Assembly: GCA_900552725.1 (NCBI GenBank)
Contig: USAT01000019.1
Span: forward strand, 1 to 26,966
Reading direction: 5' to 3'
Length of the DNA: 26,966 bases
Source: an uncultured Eubacteriales bacterium
GTDB taxonomy: Bacteria > Bacillota > Clostridia > Oscillospirales > Oscillospiraceae
The notes beneath the pieces are model-generated. The model was not told the DNA's origin, did not search any database, and was given only the letters and a program-made list of their open reading frames with translations. Both the position numbers and the translations under genes were made by a program. The number at the start of each line of letters is the position of its first letter. Positions within the stretch are counted from its first letter, which is position 1. This document shows positions 7,295-13,688 of this stretch, one piece after another.

Positions 7295-7510
7295 TCAGGA
7301 GAGGCCGTTCAGGTCGTGCTTGTCCAGGTGCATTTTCCGCCAACGACGGGGCAGGCCCGGCGCGATCAGCGGAAAGACGTTGTCCGTGTCGGCGGTGGGC
7401 TGGATGTTATAGGTGCCGTACATGTTGATCAGCTCCCGCACGTTCTCCGGGGGAGAGGAGAAGCTGTGAACGTCCGGCGTGGCGTCGCGGGGGAAGGGCT
7501 GCTTTTCCAT
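7295..7510 (-). CDS. Small hypothetical protein (71 aa)
   Basis: I do not recognise this 71-residue protein. It is soluble, proline-rich and mixed-charge (MEKQPFPRDATPDVHSF at the start, with NMYGTYNIQPTAD in the middle and a basic LPRRWRKM near the end). It has no membrane segment and no cysteines. Support for a real gene is an excellent Shine-Dalgarno, GAGGTGA, 6 nt before ATG, and the intrinsic terminator after it at 7082-7106. The Shine-Dalgarno is unusual because it forms the 3' arm of an 11-bp terminator-like hairpin (7518-7546). Expression may therefore depend on read-through or opening of that stem. It is the second gene after the 66-residue gene at 7564-7764. Confidence 0.6.
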   Translation of the reverse strand: MEKQPFPRDATPDVHSFSSPPENVRELINMYGTYNIQPTADTDNVFPLIAPGLPRRWRKMHLDKHDLNGLS

Positions 7511-7546
7511 AAAAAATCACCTCTGCCCTTAGTATGGGCAGAGGTG
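7511..7546 (-). terminator. Terminator hairpin that also sequesters the next gene's ribosome binding site
   Basis: On the minus strand a perfect 11-bp stem, CACCTCTGCCC / GGGCAGAGGTG with a 7-nt loop (stem 7518-7528 and 7536-7546), is followed by ATTTTTT and then directly by the ATG of the 71-residue gene. The 3' arm contains GAGGTG, that gene's Shine-Dalgarno, and the T-tract is its spacer. It can end transcripts of the 66-residue gene or hide the next RBS. Confidence 0.7.
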
Positions 7547-7563
7547 GGGAAAATGATAGCTGG

Positions 7564-7764
7564 TTATTTTTTGTAAACTTCCGCGTCGAAGTCCCGGACA
7601 CGCTCGTCACGCTTGACGTCCTGGACGTAGACCACGTTGGTCTCGTCAAAGGCCAGACGCATGGCGAAATCCTTGGCCTCGTAAATATCGTTGGTCTGGA
7701 AAAAGTCGCGGAATTCATCCTCGTTGACGCGGCGCCACATGATATGGAAGCGATAGGGATCCAT
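7564..7764 (-). CDS. Small hypothetical acidic protein (66 aa)
   Basis: A 66-residue protein, MDPYRFHIMWRRVNEDEF at the start, rich in Asp, Glu and Arg, with no membrane segment, no cysteine and no recognised motif. The RBS GGAGG lies 6 nt before the ATG, and a good promoter (TTGCTT-N17-TATACT, 7798-7826) is about 35 nt upstream, so it is likely expressed. It is followed by the hairpin at 7511-7546. It shares a divergent intergenic region with the DUF1846 gene. I cannot assign a function. Confidence 0.72.
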   Translation of the reverse strand: MDPYRFHIMWRRVNEDEFRDFFQTNDIYEAKDFAMRLAFDETNVVYVQDVKRDERVRDFDAEVYKK

Positions 7765-7797
7765 AAGCGTCCTCCTTCAAAATGGGGTGTATTTTTC

Positions 7798-7826
7798 AGT
7801 ATACCGCGTCGGGAGAAAAAAAGCAA
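7798..7826 (-). promoter_or_regulatory. Promoter of the two small minus-strand genes
   Basis: Minus strand: TTGCTT (7821-7826), 17-nt spacer, TATACT (7798-7803). The predicted start falls near 7791, about 27 nt before the ATG at 7764. Confidence 0.7.
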
Positions 7827-7918
7827 CGGTAGCTTTTGCTAAAATTCGGGGGAATATTTCTACACGCGTTTTGGGGCGAATTTGGAAAAAATAGCTTTTC
7901 TCAGAGCGGCAGATGGGG

Positions 7919-7924
7919 TATAAT
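7919..7924 (+). promoter_or_regulatory. -10 element of the DUF1846 gene
   Basis: A consensus TATAAT 28 nt upstream of the translation start. The -35 region (near 7896) is weak, TTTTCT, so the promoter may need activation or rely on the -10. Confidence 0.5.
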
Positions 7925-7957
7925 ACCCTCCATATTGAATAATGGGGGGATATGGGG

Positions 7958-9439
7958 ATGAAACCGGGTTTTGACAACGAGAAGTACCTGAGCATGCAGG
8001 CGGAGCACATCCGCCAGCGCCGCGCACAGTTCGGCGGGAAGCTGTATCTGGAGTTCGGCGGGAAGCTGTTTGACGACCATCACGCCAGCCGGGTGCTGCC
8101 AGGCTTTCAGCCGGACAGCAAGATCCGGATGCTGGGCACCATGAAGGACGAGGTGGAGATCGTGGTGGCCATCTGCGCCGGGGACATCGAAAAGAGCAAG
8201 ATGCGGGGCGACCTGGGCATCTCCTATGACGAGGACGTGCTGCGGCTCATCGATGTGTTCCGTTCGCTGGGCTTCTATGTGGGCAGCGTGGTCATCACCC
8301 AGTACGCCGGGCAGCCCAATGCCGAGGCGTTCATCAAGCGGTTGGAGTCCCTGGGCGTGAAGAGCTATCGCCACTATCCCATCGCGGGGTATCCCTCCGA
8401 CGTGGCCCATGTGGTGTCCGACGAGGGACTGGGCCGCAACGAGTACATCGAGACCAGCCGCAGCGTGGTGGTGGTCACCGCGCCCGGCCCCGGCAGCGGC
8501 AAGATGGCCACCTGCCTGAGCCAGCTGTATCACGAGCACAAGCGGGGCATCCGGGCGGGGTACGCCAAGTATGAGACCTTCCCCATCTGGAACCTGCCGC
8601 TGAAGCATCCGGTGAATCTGGCCTATGAGGCCGCCACCGCCGATCTGAACGACGTGAACATGATCGACCCCTTCCATCTGGAGGCCTACGGCAAGACCAC
8701 CGTCAACTACAACCGGGACGTGGAGGTGTTCCCCGTTCTGAACGCCATGTTCCAGCGAATCCAGGGGGAGTCTCCCTATAAGTCCCCCACGGATATGGGC
8801 GTCAACATGGCGGGCTTCGCCATCGTGGACGACGACGTGTGCTGCGAGGCCAGCCGCCACGAGATCGTGCGGCGGTACTTCACCGCCGCCTGCGACCGGG
8901 TGCGGGGCAAGTGCGACGAGAGCGTGGTACGGAAGCTGGAGCTGCTGATGCAGCAGGCCCATGTGTCGCCGGAGCAGTGTCCGGCGGTGATGGCCAGCCT
9001 GAAGAAGGCGGAGGAGACCGGCACTGTGGCGGGCGCTATGACGCTGCCGGACGGCACGGTGGTGACGGGCAAGACCTCGTCTCTGCTGGGGGCTTCGGCG
9101 GCGCTGCTGCTGAACGCGCTGAAGCATCTGGCGGGCATCGACCACAAGCTGGAGCTGATCCCCTCGTCGGTGATCGCGCCTATCAGCAAGACCAAGATCG
9201 AGTATCTGGGCCATCACAATCCCCGGCTGCACTCCGACGAGGTGCTGCTGGCGCTGTCTATCTCCGGGCTGAGCAATCCCCTGGCGGCCATGGTGCAGAC
9301 CCAGCTGAAGAATCTGAAGGGCTGCGACGCCCACTTCTCGGTGATCATCTCCGAGGAGGATGTGAAGCTGTACAAGCGGCTGGGCATCAACGTGAGCTGT
9401 GAGCCAAAGTACGAGATCAAGAAGCTGTATCATAAGTAA
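7958..9439 (+). CDS. DUF1846 / UPF0371 family protein
   Basis: A 493-residue protein of full family length (about 500). It begins MKPGFDNEKYLSMQ and contains FGGKLFDDHHASRVLPGF (about 33-50) and VVVTAPGPGSGKMATCLSQL in the middle. The glycine-rich GPGSGK segment is reminiscent of a nucleotide-binding loop. The ATG at 7958 is preferred over the in-frame ATG at 7952, because the G-run at 7944-7949 is then 8 nt upstream instead of 2. The family is conserved in Firmicutes and structurally known, but its reaction has not been settled to my knowledge. It stands alone between its own promoter and a shared terminator at 9451-9492. Confidence 0.9.
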   Translation: MKPGFDNEKYLSMQAEHIRQRRAQFGGKLYLEFGGKLFDDHHASRVLPGFQPDSKIRMLGTMKDEVEIVVAICAGDIEKSKMRGDLGISYDEDVLRLIDVFRSLGFYVGSVVITQYAGQPNAEAFIKRLESLGVKSYRHYPIAGYPSDVAHVVSDEGLGRNEYIETSRSVVVVTAPGPGSGKMATCLSQLYHEHKRGIRAGYAKYETFPIWNLPLKHPVNLAYEAATADLNDVNMIDPFHLEAYGKTTVNYNRDVEVFPVLNAMFQRIQGESPYKSPTDMGVNMAGFAIVDDDVCCEASRHEIVRRYFTAACDRVRGKCDESVVRKLELLMQQAHVSPEQCPAVMASLKKAEETGTVAGAMTLPDGTVVTGKTSSLLGASAALLLNALKHLAGIDHKLELIPSSVIAPISKTKIEYLGHHNPRLHSDEVLLALSISGLSNPLAAMVQTQLKNLKGCDAHFSVIISEEDVKLYKRLGINVSCEPKYEIKKLYHK

Positions 9440-9450
9440 ATAAATATTTT

Positions 9451-9492
9451 GTAAATAAAAAGAGCGGTCGGCAGACCGCTCTTTTTATTTAC
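9451..9492. terminator. Bidirectional terminator between DUF1846 gene and spoIIID
   Basis: A perfect 19-bp inverted repeat with a 4-nt loop (9451-9469 and 9474-9492). Its GC core AGAGCGGTC/GACCGCTCT is flanked by A and T runs on both sides, so it works in both directions for the convergent genes. The stop codon of spoIIID (9485-9487) lies inside the stem. Confidence 0.9.
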
Positions 9493-9733
9493 CCTTATAC
9501 TTCCTGCGGGTGGCAAGGCCGCCGCGGATGTGGCGCTGGGCCTTGTTCTCCTCCAGCAGCGCCTTTACTTGCAGCCACAGCGAGCGGTTGTACAGGGGCA
9601 GCCGTTCGCTGATATCCTTATGGACGGTGGACTTGCTGATGCCGAACTGCTTGGCGGCAGCCCGCACCGTCGTCCGGTTCTCTATCAGGTAAAGAGCCAG
9701 CTCCTCGGCCCGTTGCTCCAGATTTTCTTTGAT
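9485..9733 (-). CDS. spoIIID: Sporulation transcriptional regulator SpoIIID
   Basis: About 82 residues from the start chosen here (88 if the TTG at 9751 is used). The helix-turn-helix segment TVRAAAKQFGISKSTVHKDI, followed by ERLP and the C-terminal basic tail AQRHIRGGLATRRKYKGK, is diagnostic of SpoIIID, the mother-cell regulator made after sigma-E activation. The frame has no ATG or GTG. The strong Shine-Dalgarno AAGGAG (9743-9748) is 9 nt before an ATC codon (9731-9733) that aligns with the Met start of homologues (MKE...). The TTG at 9749-9751 precedes this Shine-Dalgarno and has none of its own. A -10-like CATATAGT (9760-9767) resembles a sigma-E box. The identity is secure, the start is not. 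Confidence 0.92.
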   Translation of the reverse strand: MKENLEQRAEELALYLIENRTTVRAAAKQFGISKSTVHKDISERLPLYNRSLWLQVKALLEENKAQRHIRGGLATRRKYKGK

Positions 9734-9857
9734 AGCGCACCACTCCTTCAAGCAGTACCACTATATGAGGCGCTGGGCGGGAAAAGAACGGTGTTTCGGG
9801 CTGTTTTACGGGGAAATTACATAAGTAAATAATTGTTCAGAATGAAAATCAAGAGAA

Positions 9858-10628
9858 TTATTCGCCGCGGCTGGCCCTGATCTGCTCCTGGATGCCGCGG
9901 ATGATGAGGGCGGCGTCGATGCTCATGGCCACGCCGTCGTAGCCCTGGGCAAAGCGGGCGGCGGACTGGGCGCCGTCACCGGCGAAAATCAGGCAGGGCT
10001 TGTTGGCGGCGCGGCAGGCGCTCCGGATCCGCTCCAGGGCGGCGCAGAACTTGGGGTTTTCAAAATCGCCGGGCATGCCCATGGAGATGGACAGGTCGAA
10101 GGGACCGATGAAGATGCCGTCCACACCCTCCATGGAGACGATGGTTTCGATCTCCGCCAGGGCCTCCGCCGTTTCGCATTGGGGGATCACCAGGGTCTGG
10201 CCGTTGAAGTGGGTCATGGTGTCCAGTACGCCGCACTGGGGATCGGTGCCCCAGCCGTCCTTGCGGGAGGGACAGAAGCCCCGCTGGCCCAAGGGGGCAT
10301 ATTTGGCGTAGCTGACGATGCGGCGGACATCATCGACGGTGCGGACATCGGGGATGATGAGGCCCTGGACGCCTACGTCCAACAGTTTCAGGATGGCAGG
10401 GCGGCTGATCTCACGGACGCGGGCCAGGGGCGTCACATTCCGCAGCTCGGCGGCGCGGACGAGGTCGGCAGTGGTCTCCGCCTCGATGGGGCTGTGCTCG
10501 TTGTCCAGAATGACGAAATCGAGACCGGCGCAGCCGAGACATTCCACCACGGCGGGGCTTCCGGTGCCGACGAAGGTGCCCAGCGGCTTCTTGCCCTGGG
10601 CCAGCTTTTCTTTCAATGTGTTGCGCAT
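9858..10628 (-). CDS. HpcH/HpaI family class II aldolase
   Basis: A 256-residue protein with the family's active-site set: His45 (in LDNEHSPIEAE), Arg70 (in LARVRE), metal ligands Glu152 (in PQCETAEAL) and Asp178 (in GIFIGPFDLS). This matches 2-keto-3-deoxy-glucarate (GarL) and related pyruvate aldolases. The RBS AAGGAGG is 7 nt before ATG. It follows the glycerate kinase gene by 60 nt. Its neighbour suggests a route in which an aldol cleavage yields pyruvate plus tartronate semialdehyde, which is then reduced to glycerate and phosphorylated. The reductase is not in the window and the exact substrate is inferred only from context. The upstream 40 nt resembles that of the kinase gene. Confidence 0.88.
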   Translation of the reverse strand: MRNTLKEKLAQGKKPLGTFVGTGSPAVVECLGCAGLDFVILDNEHSPIEAETTADLVRAAELRNVTPLARVREISRPAILKLLDVGVQGLIIPDVRTVDDVRRIVSYAKYAPLGQRGFCPSRKDGWGTDPQCGVLDTMTHFNGQTLVIPQCETAEALAEIETIVSMEGVDGIFIGPFDLSISMGMPGDFENPKFCAALERIRSACRAANKPCLIFAGDGAQSAARFAQGYDGVAMSIDAALIIRGIQEQIRASRGE

Positions 10629-10646
10629 AGGGATTCCTCCTTAATT

Positions 10647-10686
10647 GAATGGTATATTCGCGTGTATTGGATGGCAAAAGTGAGGG
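10647..10686 (-). promoter_or_regulatory. Shared 40-nt upstream element, copy in front of the aldolase gene
   Basis: This stretch is identical at 30 of 40 positions to 11841-11880 and ends at the same 18-nt distance before the start codon. The longest common block is GCGTGTATTG, and CAAAAG also matches. It probably carries a promoter or a regulator site used by both genes. Confidence 0.55.
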
Positions 10687-10688
10687 TA

Positions 10689-11822
10689 TCAGGGGTGGAC
10701 GGCGCGGAAAAAGTGGATAAGATTTTCCGCCGTGAAGCGGAGATGCGCCCGGCAGAGGGACTTGACCTGGTCGAAGGGCGCGGGGGCGGGGTTGATGGGG
10801 AAGATGCCGCTGACGCCCACGGCATAGGCGGCGGCCACGTCCAGCTCGCTGGCCCCGACCAGTGCCGCTACGGGGACGCCCAGGGCCTTGGCGCGGCGGG
10901 CCACGCCGATGACCACCTTGCCCCGGAGGCTCTGGCTGTCCAGCTTGCCCTCGCCGGTGATGACGAGGTCGGCGTCCGCCGCCCGGCGGTCAAACGCCGT
11001 CAGGGACAGCACCACATCGATGCCCATGCGGAGGGGGCTGCGGAAAAAGGCCGCCGCGCCGGCACCGAAGCCGCCTGCCGCACCGCCGCCGGGCAAGTCC
11101 AGCACATCGCAGTCCAGGTCGCGGCGGATCACACCGGCCAGTTGGCGCAGACCGTCATCCAGACGGCGCACCATGGCGGCGTCGGCACCCTTTTGGGGGC
11201 CGAACACGGCGCTGGCTCCGGTGGGGCCGCAGAGGGGATTGTCGATGTCGCACATGGTGGTGAAGGGGACGCGGCGCACCGCCTCATCCATGGCGGCGGT
11301 GTCGATGCGGGCGACATCCTTCAGGGTGGCGCCCACGGGGACGAAGGCTTCCCCCGCTCCATTGACAAACCGGACGCCGCAGGCACTGGCCGCGCCGCAG
11401 CCGCCGTCGTTGGTGGCGCTGCCGCCCAGGGCCAGCACGATCTGCCGGGCGCCGTGACGAGCGGCGTGGACGATCAGCTGGCCTACGCCGTAGGTGGTGG
11501 TCCGCTCCGCATTGCGGTGCTCGCCCACCATGGGAAGGCCTGCCGCCGCGGCCATCTCCACCACGGCGGTGCCGTCCGGCAGAAGGCCGTAGCAGGCGGT
11601 GATGGGCTCACCATAGGGGCCGGTACAGTTCACAGGGATCCGTTGGCCGCCCACGGCGGAGAGAAAGGCATCCACGGTGCCCTCGCCGCCGTCGGCCACC
11701 GGGATGGCGCAGACCGCCGCGTCCGGCTCCTGGGAGAGGATGGCGTCGGTGACGATCCGGCAGACGTCCAGGGAGGACATGGTGCCCTTGAAGGAATCGG
11801 GAATGAGAACGTATTTGCGCAT
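10689..11822 (-). CDS. garK: Glycerate kinase (GarK/GlxK family)
   Basis: A 377-residue protein starting MRKYVLIPDSFKGTMSSLD. The frame is open further upstream, but AGGAGG 7 nt before the ATG at 11822 fixes the start. The family motifs PDSFKGT, VADGGEGT (about 43-50), ALGGSATNDGGCGAA and GEGKLDSQSLRGKV are all present. It phosphorylates D-glycerate with ATP, usually to 2-phosphoglycerate, feeding lower glycolysis. It is transcribed first, and the aldolase gene follows 60 nt later, with its own copy of the upstream element. Its promoter is predicted at TTGCTT-N17-TACAAT, directly after the terminator of the lipoprotein gene. Confidence 0.93.
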   Translation of the reverse strand: MRKYVLIPDSFKGTMSSLDVCRIVTDAILSQEPDAAVCAIPVADGGEGTVDAFLSAVGGQRIPVNCTGPYGEPITACYGLLPDGTAVVEMAAAAGLPMVGEHRNAERTTTYGVGQLIVHAARHGARQIVLALGGSATNDGGCGAASACGVRFVNGAGEAFVPVGATLKDVARIDTAAMDEAVRRVPFTTMCDIDNPLCGPTGASAVFGPQKGADAAMVRRLDDGLRQLAGVIRRDLDCDVLDLPGGGAAGGFGAGAAAFFRSPLRMGIDVVLSLTAFDRRAADADLVITGEGKLDSQSLRGKVVIGVARRAKALGVPVAALVGASELDVAAAYAVGVSGIFPINPAPAPFDQVKSLCRAHLRFTAENLIHFFRAVHP

Positions 11823-11840
11823 GGCGGCTCCTCCTGATCC

Positions 11841-11880
11841 GAATAACGTATTTGCGTGTATTGTACGACAAAAGCGGGGG
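11841..11880 (-). promoter_or_regulatory. Shared 40-nt upstream element, copy in front of the glycerate kinase gene
   Basis: Partner of 10647-10686. On the minus strand it contains the palindrome TTGT-CGT-ACAA, which fits TNGTNNNACNA, and a -10 candidate TACAAT. TTGCTT lies 17 nt upstream of that hexamer, giving a plausible promoter that the palindrome overlaps. Confidence 0.55.
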
Positions 11881-11893
11881 AGAAGCAAGAGGG

Positions 11894-11937
11894 AAAAGCA
11901 CAGGGAGGCCGGTGGATACCGGCCTCCCTGCGCTTTT
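11894..11937 (-). terminator. Terminator of the carbohydrate-binding lipoprotein gene
   Basis: A 13-bp GC stem (11901-11913 with 11918-11930, loop GGAT), extended past one mismatch by AAAAGC/GCTTTT on the outer sides. It is followed by a short T-run on either strand. It ends the minus-strand gene at 11994 and insulates the garK promoter. Confidence 0.85.
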
Positions 11938-11993
11938 GCTGGGGAGAGGTTTTCTATCGTCATGTACGTCCGGCGATGCAGAGACAGACGCAT

Positions 11994-13511
11994 TTATGAC
12001 TGGGAGGAGGAAGCGCCGCCGGGCTTCTGGCCGGAGGGCATCTGGGGCCGCTGGCCGTCGGAAGGCATTTCCGGGGGCTGCTGACCGTCGCCGGGCTGGA
12101 AGTCGCCCCTATTGCCGGGGCCGCCGCCCATGCCGCCGAAGCCGGAGGAGACGGTGCCGCTCTGAGTCTCGGCGGTGAGGGAGGTGGTGCCTGCGGCGAG
12201 GGTATAGGCGGCCTGATCGGTCAGGTCGGGAGAGGAAAAGAACAGGAAGCTGGCATTGCATACCGCGCTGCCGCTGTAAATCGTATTGCCGTCGCTGTCG
12301 GTGACGGTGAAGGCGGCGTTCTTGGTGATGGCGCTGCCGCTGTTGGGGCCGCCGCCCATACCGCCGGAGGATCCGAAGGTGAGGCAGGGCTGGGTGGCCG
12401 TCAGGTTCATGCCCATGCCATTGCTGCCGCCTGCCGCCAGGACGGTGCCGCCGGAGACGGTGATGGTGCCGTCGGCGTCCAGCGGCTGGTTGTCCGCCGT
12501 GTTGGCCGTCCAGATAACAACGGTGCCGCCGGAGATGGTCAGGTCGCCGTTGGAGTCGAAGCCGTCGCCGCTGGAGGAGCAGGCCGTGATGGTGCCGCCG
12601 GAGATGGTCATGGTGAAGTCATAGCCGCTCAGGTCGGAGTTGGCGGCGTTGAGACAGTCGTCAGAGGAAGTGATATCGATATCGCCGGAACAGATCGTCA
12701 GCTGGGCGGCCTCCAGTCCCTCGTAGCACGCGGTGACGGTGATGGTGGGGCCGTCGGTGCCCTCCGCGCCGATGTTCAGGACGAGATCGCTGTGGATGGC
12801 GTCGTCAGCGGCGGAGATGGTGAGGGTGCCGCTCTCTACGTTCAGGGTCTGCTCGGCGTTGATGGCGTCGTTGACCGGGGCGTTGATGGTGAGGGTCAGC
12901 TCACGGATGGTCAGGGACGCCTCGCCCTCCTCGGCGGTGGTGGCGCCGGACTTGATGCCGTTTTTGCCGTTGGCGGTGACGGTCAGGCTGCCGGTGCCGC
13001 ACAGGGTCACCTGGGAGCCGTCCTTGCACTTGATGACGGCGTTTTCCGCCGCTTCGTTGTCGGGATATTCGTCGTCGTCGTTGTTCTCAGCGCTGTCGGT
13101 CAGGCTGTTGACGGAGCCCTCCGCCGCGACGATGGTGACCTGGGTGGACTTATTGCAGGTGATGGGGGCGGTGTCGGCGCTGGTGAGGGCCAGACCGTTC
13201 AGCACCAGCGTCACGCCGGTGGTGCCCTTCTTCACGGTAATGGAGCCGTCGGCGCAGGTGCCGGTGACGGCGTAGGTGCCCGCGCCGGTGATGGTGAGGG
13301 CCGTGCCGTCGATCTCATAGCCGGTGTCGCTGCCGTCCTGGGCGGTGATGCCGCTGTCGGTAAAGGTGAGGACGGTGGCATTTTCCAGAGAATAGAAGGT
13401 GCCGGCCACCGGCTCGGTGGTATTCGTATTGGTATCGGCTGCCTGTGCGCCGCATGCCGCCAGCGATAGGGCCAGCGACGCCGCGCAGAGAAGGGAGAGA
13501 AGCTTTTTCAT
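11994..13511 (-). CDS. Cthe_2159-like carbohydrate-binding domain lipoprotein (DUF4353)
   Basis: A 505-residue lipoprotein. MKKLLSLLCAASLALSLAAC is a signal sequence with the lipobox LAAC, giving the lipidated Cys20. The start has AAGGAGGT 7 nt upstream. The middle (about 60-420) is a run of short Thr/Ser/Gly-rich strands with repeated ISGGT-type turns (TISGGTIT, LTISGGTVV, TVSGGTVLA), as expected for a right-handed beta-helix of the Cthe_2159 family. The founding member binds polygalacturonate-like sugars and calcium. The C-terminus (about 468-505) is a Gly/Pro/Gln/Ser-rich tail that is probably disordered. It is divergent from the VTC gene and shares a mirror-image promoter region with it. 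The ligand here is unknown. Confidence 0.88.
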   Translation of the reverse strand: MKKLLSLLCAASLALSLAACGAQAADTNTNTTEPVAGTFYSLENATVLTFTDSGITAQDGSDTGYEIDGTALTITGAGTYAVTGTCADGSITVKKGTTGVTLVLNGLALTSADTAPITCNKSTQVTIVAAEGSVNSLTDSAENNDDDEYPDNEAAENAVIKCKDGSQVTLCGTGSLTVTANGKNGIKSGATTAEEGEASLTIRELTLTINAPVNDAINAEQTLNVESGTLTISAADDAIHSDLVLNIGAEGTDGPTITVTACYEGLEAAQLTICSGDIDITSSDDCLNAANSDLSGYDFTMTISGGTITACSSSGDGFDSNGDLTISGGTVVIWTANTADNQPLDADGTITVSGGTVLAAGGSNGMGMNLTATQPCLTFGSSGGMGGGPNSGSAITKNAAFTVTDSDGNTIYSGSAVCNASFLFFSSPDLTDQAAYTLAAGTTSLTAETQSGTVSSGFGGMGGGPGNRGDFQPGDGQQPPEMPSDGQRPQMPSGQKPGGASSSQS

Positions 13512-13581
13512 GGGAATGACCTCCTTCGTCATGAGTTATGAGATGGGACGCGGATGCGTCCGGCTGTGCTGTTGTGGCCCT

Positions 13582-13587
13582 ATCATA
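13582..13587 (-). promoter_or_regulatory. -10 element (TATGAT) of the lipoprotein gene
   Basis: Minus-strand TATGAT, preceded by two exact 11-bp repeats but with no good -35 hexamer. This fits a promoter that needs a response regulator bound at the repeats. Predicted leader of about 64 nt. Confidence 0.6.
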
Positions 13588-13594
13588 CCGGGGC

Positions 13595-13616
13595 AACCTA
13601 AAGAAAACCTAAAGAA
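13595..13616 (-). promoter_or_regulatory. Tandem 11-bp response-regulator box, lipoprotein side
   Basis: Two exact copies of TTCTTTAGGTT (minus strand), 11 bp apart, so both face the same side of the helix as OmpR-family dimers require. The TTTAGG of the promoter-proximal copy is 9 nt from TATGAT. Confidence 0.65.
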
Positions 13617-13630
13617 AAAAGAGATTTTTC

Positions 13631-13652
13631 TTTTAAGTTGGTTTTAGGCTGC
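13631..13652 (+). promoter_or_regulatory. Tandem 11-bp response-regulator box, VTC side
   Basis: TTTTAAGTTGG followed by TTTTAGGCTGC, an imperfect 11-bp repeat that mirrors the box at 13595-13616 about an axis at 13622/13623. TTTAGG is again 9 nt from TATGAT. Confidence 0.6.
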
Positions 13653-13657
13653 GCAGG

Positions 13658-13663
13658 TATGAT
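13658..13663 (+). promoter_or_regulatory. -10 element (TATGAT) of the VTC-DUF4956 unit
   Basis: TATGAT at the mirror position of the minus-strand -10. The predicted start near 13670 leaves a short leader of about 19 nt carrying the Shine-Dalgarno AAAGGAGG. Confidence 0.6.
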
Positions 13664-13688
13664 AAGTGGCACAAAGGAGGTGCTACCC

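Noticed and set aside
7901..9433. 510-residue frame on the minus strand opposite the DUF1846 gene
   Set aside because: It is Leu/Gln/His/Val-rich antisense composition, runs through the DUF1846 promoter, and lacks an RBS. The plus strand has a recognised family.
9820..9870. AATAATT...AATTATT inverted repeat near the end of the aldolase gene as a terminator
   Set aside because: The arms are AT-only, 7 bp long and more than 20 nt apart, too weak to call.
10179..11837. 552-residue plus-strand frame opposite the aldolase and glycerate kinase genes
   Set aside because: It spans two genes in antisense with Gly/Ala/His/Asp-rich sequence and no domain.
13595..13649. Repeats in the lipoprotein/VTC intergenic region considered as a small CRISPR-like array
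   Set aside because: The units are 11 bp, directly abutting, with no spacers and no cas genes. Their geometry fits regulator boxes.
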